In this document: positions 62,109 through 64,000 of the stretch, piece after piece
Layout: each line of letters opens with the position of its first letter
Position numbering within the stretch: the first letter of the stretch is position 1
Translations under genes and position numbers: made by a program
Assembly (NCBI GenBank): GCA_003987725.1
Contig: RXJH01000001.1
Span: 124,001-188,000, forward strand
Reading direction: 5' to 3'
DNA length: 64,000 bases
Origin: Hyphomicrobium sp.
GTDB lineage: Bacteria; Pseudomonadota; Alphaproteobacteria; Rhizobiales; Hyphomicrobiaceae
Notes under the pieces: model-generated
Database searches by the model: none
What the model was told of the DNA's origin: nothing
Seen by the model: the letters and a program-made list of their open reading frames with translations, nothing else

Positions 62109-62852
62109 ATGTCATTGAACGACAAGTCATTTTCTAAAAGCGGTCGATGGTTTTTCTGGCTTACCGCGACGACCGCGATCCTCGGCACCTTCATGGCCTT
62201 CCACGGCTCCCGTCTCATCGCGGAGGAAGGCGTGTCTATCCCCTCGCCCGCCGTGGATGAACGTCTGGCGCCAGAAACCGGGTCCGAGACGGCGGTTTTG
62301 GCGGGCGGGTGCTTTTGGGGCGTTCAAGGTGTCTTCCAACACGTCAAGGGCGTGCAAAGCGCAACCTCGGGTTATACCGGCGGGAAGCAGCAAGATGCGC
62401 ACTACAACGTCGTCGGCACGGGCGCGACGGGCCATGCCGAGTCCGTGCAAATAAAGTTCGATCCGAAGACGGTCAGCTACGGGAAGCTTTTGCAGATCTA
62501 CTTCTCGGTCGCGCACGATCCGACGCTTCTCAACCGCCAGGGACCGGACGCGGGCACGCAATACCGCTCAACGATTTTCCCGCAGACGGAGGAACAGGCC
62601 AAAATCGCGGAAGCGTATATCGCTCAGCTCGATGGGGCTCATGTCTTCGCCGCGGCAATTGCGACAACCGTGGAGCCCGGCCGCACGTTCTATCCGGCCG
62701 AGGACTACCATCAGAATTTTCTGACGCTCAATCCAACGTATCCATACATCGCCATCAACGACATGCCGAAGATCGCGAACCTGAGTAAGCACTTTCCGGA
62801 AAACTACCGGACGGATCCGGTGCTGGTCGCGGTTGCAAAATCGACGAACTGA
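62109..62852 (+). CDS. msrA: peptide methionine sulfoxide reductase MsrA, exported
   Basis: A 247-residue MsrA. An N-terminal segment WFFWLTATTAILGTFMAF acts as a signal anchor or signal peptide, so the enzyme is probably periplasmic. The catalytic domain has the active-site Cys in AVLAGGCFWGVQGVFQ, and further family segments GYTGGKQQDAHYN and AEDYHQNFLTLNPTYPYIA. It reduces methionine-S-sulfoxide in proteins. The ATG at 62109 has a well-placed GGAG; an ATG 14 codons upstream has AAGGA too close. No MsrB is adjacent. Confidence 0.93.
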   Translation: MSLNDKSFSKSGRWFFWLTATTAILGTFMAFHGSRLIAEEGVSIPSPAVDERLAPETGSETAVLAGGCFWGVQGVFQHVKGVQSATSGYTGGKQQDAHYNVVGTGATGHAESVQIKFDPKTVSYGKLLQIYFSVAHDPTLLNRQGPDAGTQYRSTIFPQTEEQAKIAEAYIAQLDGAHVFAAAIATTVEPGRTFYPAEDYHQNFLTLNPTYPYIAINDMPKIANLSKHFPENYRTDPVLVAVAKSTN

Positions 62853-62870
62853 TGCGACCCGCCCGGCTTA

Positions 62871-64000
62871 TCAGGCGTTGCGGGCGATGGGTTCGAGATC
62901 CTCTGTATAGATCGAATACATCGGCTCATCCTGCAGGATGACGTCGGTGTATTCGCCGTAACCGTTGAAGCGCGTCGCCATGGCGCGCGCGTAGGCGCCG
63001 AGGTTGCCGATCTCGATGTAGTCGCCTTCTCGAACCGAAGCGGGCAGCATGAAGGGTCCCTTCATGCGATCGATCGAGTCACAGGTCGGTCCCCAGAATT
63101 CGAACGGTTCGAGCGGCTCGTTTGGATCGAGGTCTGGGCGGATCAACCGTACAGGGAAAATGAAGCCCAAATGGGCGCTGTCGAAGAGCGCGCCATAGGA
63201 ACCGTCGTTGATATAGAGCTGATTGCCGGGCTTCCTGAGATCGACCTTCACGATCAAGCTCTCGGCCTCGGCGACAAGCGCCCTGCCCGGCTCGCAGATC
63301 AGACGGCAGTGCTCGGTCACCGGCATCTTCGCCATCGATGATTTGATGACTTCCATGAAGTCGGAGAGGCGCGCGGGGACGCTGTCGGTGTAGCGCGACG
63401 GGAATCCGCCGCCGATGTCGATCGCGTCGACGACGACCCCGGCTTTCACGATGTGCTTTTTGACTTCCTCGAACGCCATTGCGTAGGCGTCCGGCGTCAC
63501 CGTCTGCGAGCCGACGTGGAAGGTGATGCCGAGTTCGTCGGCCACTTGGCGCGCCTTGATGAGCAGGCGCTGCGCGCGCTGGCCCGTGATCCCAAATTTA
63601 TGCTCGAGTGGAACGCGGCTATTCTTGGCCGGCACCGAGACACGGACGAACAGCTCGAGGTCTTTCGCGCCTTCGGTTTCCTCGACGATCTTCTGCAGCT
63701 CCTCCTCGCTGTCGAGGGCGAAGCATTTGATGTCATAGTCGAAATAGGCGCGCCGGATGGCGTAGCGCGATTTGACCGGATGCATGAAGTGGAGGCGGAC
63801 GCCCGGGATCGTCGCTGCGTCCTCGAGCTCCGCCACGGAGGCCACGTCGAACTGCTTGATGCCCGCACCGTAGAGCGCGCCCAGCAGAAAGACCGAGCTG
63901 TTCGCCTTGTAGGCGTATGCGACTTCGCCGGGGAAATTGTTGATGAACCAGCGGGCGGCGCGACCGGCTGCATGAGGACGCGCAGCGAAGACCGGCAAAT
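62871..64000 (-). CDS. ornithine/lysine-type PLP-dependent decarboxylase, 5' end cut by window
   Basis: About 376 residues are present; the N-terminus lies beyond the window edge. It is a group IV (alanine-racemase-fold) decarboxylase: the PLP Lys is in GEVAYAYKANSSVFLLGAL, His and Gly motifs are in FHVGSQTVTP and DAIDIGGGFPSRYTDS, and the Cys/Asp motif near the end is EFWGPTCDSIDRMKG. It is closest to the eukaryote-like ornithine decarboxylases (ornithine to putrescine) of alphaproteobacteria, some of which also take lysine. It converges with msrA, with 18 bp between stops. Confidence 0.92.
   Translation of the reverse strand, partial: LPVFAARPHAAGRAARWFINNFPGEVAYAYKANSSVFLLGALYGAGIKQFDVASVAELEDAATIPGVRLHFMHPVKSRYAIRRAYFDYDIKCFALDSEEELQKIVEETEGAKDLELFVRVSVPAKNSRVPLEHKFGITGQRAQRLLIKARQVADELGITFHVGSQTVTPDAYAMAFEEVKKHIVKAGVVVDAIDIGGGFPSRYTDSVPARLSDFMEVIKSSMAKMPVTEHCRLICEPGRALVAEAESLIVKVDLRKPGNQLYINDGSYGALFDSAHLGFIFPVRLIRPDLDPNEPLEPFEFWGPTCDSIDRMKGPFMLPASVREGDYIEIGNLGAYARAMATRFNGYGEYTDVILQDEPMYSIYTEDLEPIARNA

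Noticed and set aside
1-64000. CRISPR arrays, insertion sequences, prophage or rRNA genes
   Set aside because: No regularly spaced repeats, transposase or phage proteins, or rRNA sequence were found on reading both strands.

Overview
The window reads as chromosomal DNA of a methylotrophic alphaproteobacterium, most like Hyphomicrobium or a close relative in the Hyphomicrobiales. Its one-carbon genes are a stand-alone formaldehyde-activating enzyme (fae, about 5.5-6.1 kb), a lanthanide-type XoxF methanol dehydrogenase (32.8-34.7 kb) and an NAD-dependent formate dehydrogenase beside a LysR regulator (35.3-37.7 kb). Sulfur-oxidation genes (FCSD-type flavoprotein, SoxY, SoxZ, a dihaem cytochrome c, 28.7-32.5 kb) lie next to xoxF. 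GC content is high throughout except for a visibly AT-richer patch at about 7.16-7.78 kb. The organism call is an inference from gene content.

Layout. 0-5 kb: a VOC protein, a GreA/GreB factor, YjbQ, a 2OG-Fe(II) oxygenase, an NTF2-like protein, a coupled GNAT/nitrilase pair and a SIMPL protein, then a CAU tRNA. 5.5-10.5 kb: fae with its terminator, three small genes that look like an orphan immunity array (one DUF2247-like), and a large membrane site-2-type metalloprotease. 10.8-16.9 kb: a YXWGXW secreted protein, a methyltransferase, a WcaJ-type sugar transferase, a GNAT, an FMN-dependent alpha-hydroxy-acid dehydrogenase and a cyclophilin-like protein. 17.1-28.5 kb: a lipid block made of a ketosynthase/acyl-carrier pair, fadD with a LiuR-like MerR regulator, and a four-gene leftward operon (acyl-CoA dehydrogenase, hydratase/3-hydroxyacyl-CoA dehydrogenase, thiolase, cyclopropane synthase). 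A perfect 16-bp palindrome of LiuR type lies upstream of that operon.

38-48 kb: a BNR-type beta-propeller gene overlapping a gene for a small ubiquitin-fold protein ending in Gly-Gly, an outer-membrane barrel, citramalate synthase with a GNAT, a divergent XRE regulator/SDR pair between two copies of a palindromic repeat, cysS and a DUF2865 protein. 48-64 kb: mostly housekeeping genes (gltX, nadE, class II DAHP synthase, SDR, glutathione reductase, DUF2059, rpiA, gph, DsrE-like, MMPL transporter), tRNA-Val(CAC) with a clear promoter, a SYLF protein, an exported MsrA, and the 3' part of an ornithine/lysine-type decarboxylase cut by the window edge.

How the genes work together. XoxF makes formaldehyde or formate from methanol, Fae traps formaldehyde on tetrahydromethanopterin, and formate dehydrogenase yields NADH. 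SoxYZ, the flavoprotein and the cytochrome suggest auxiliary reduced-sulfur oxidation without a full Sox system here. No CRISPR array, insertion sequence, prophage or rRNA was seen. The least explained items are the propeller/ubiquitin-fold pair, the orphan immunity-like array, the ketosynthase/ACP pair and the unassigned palindromes upstream of fadD and xoxF.
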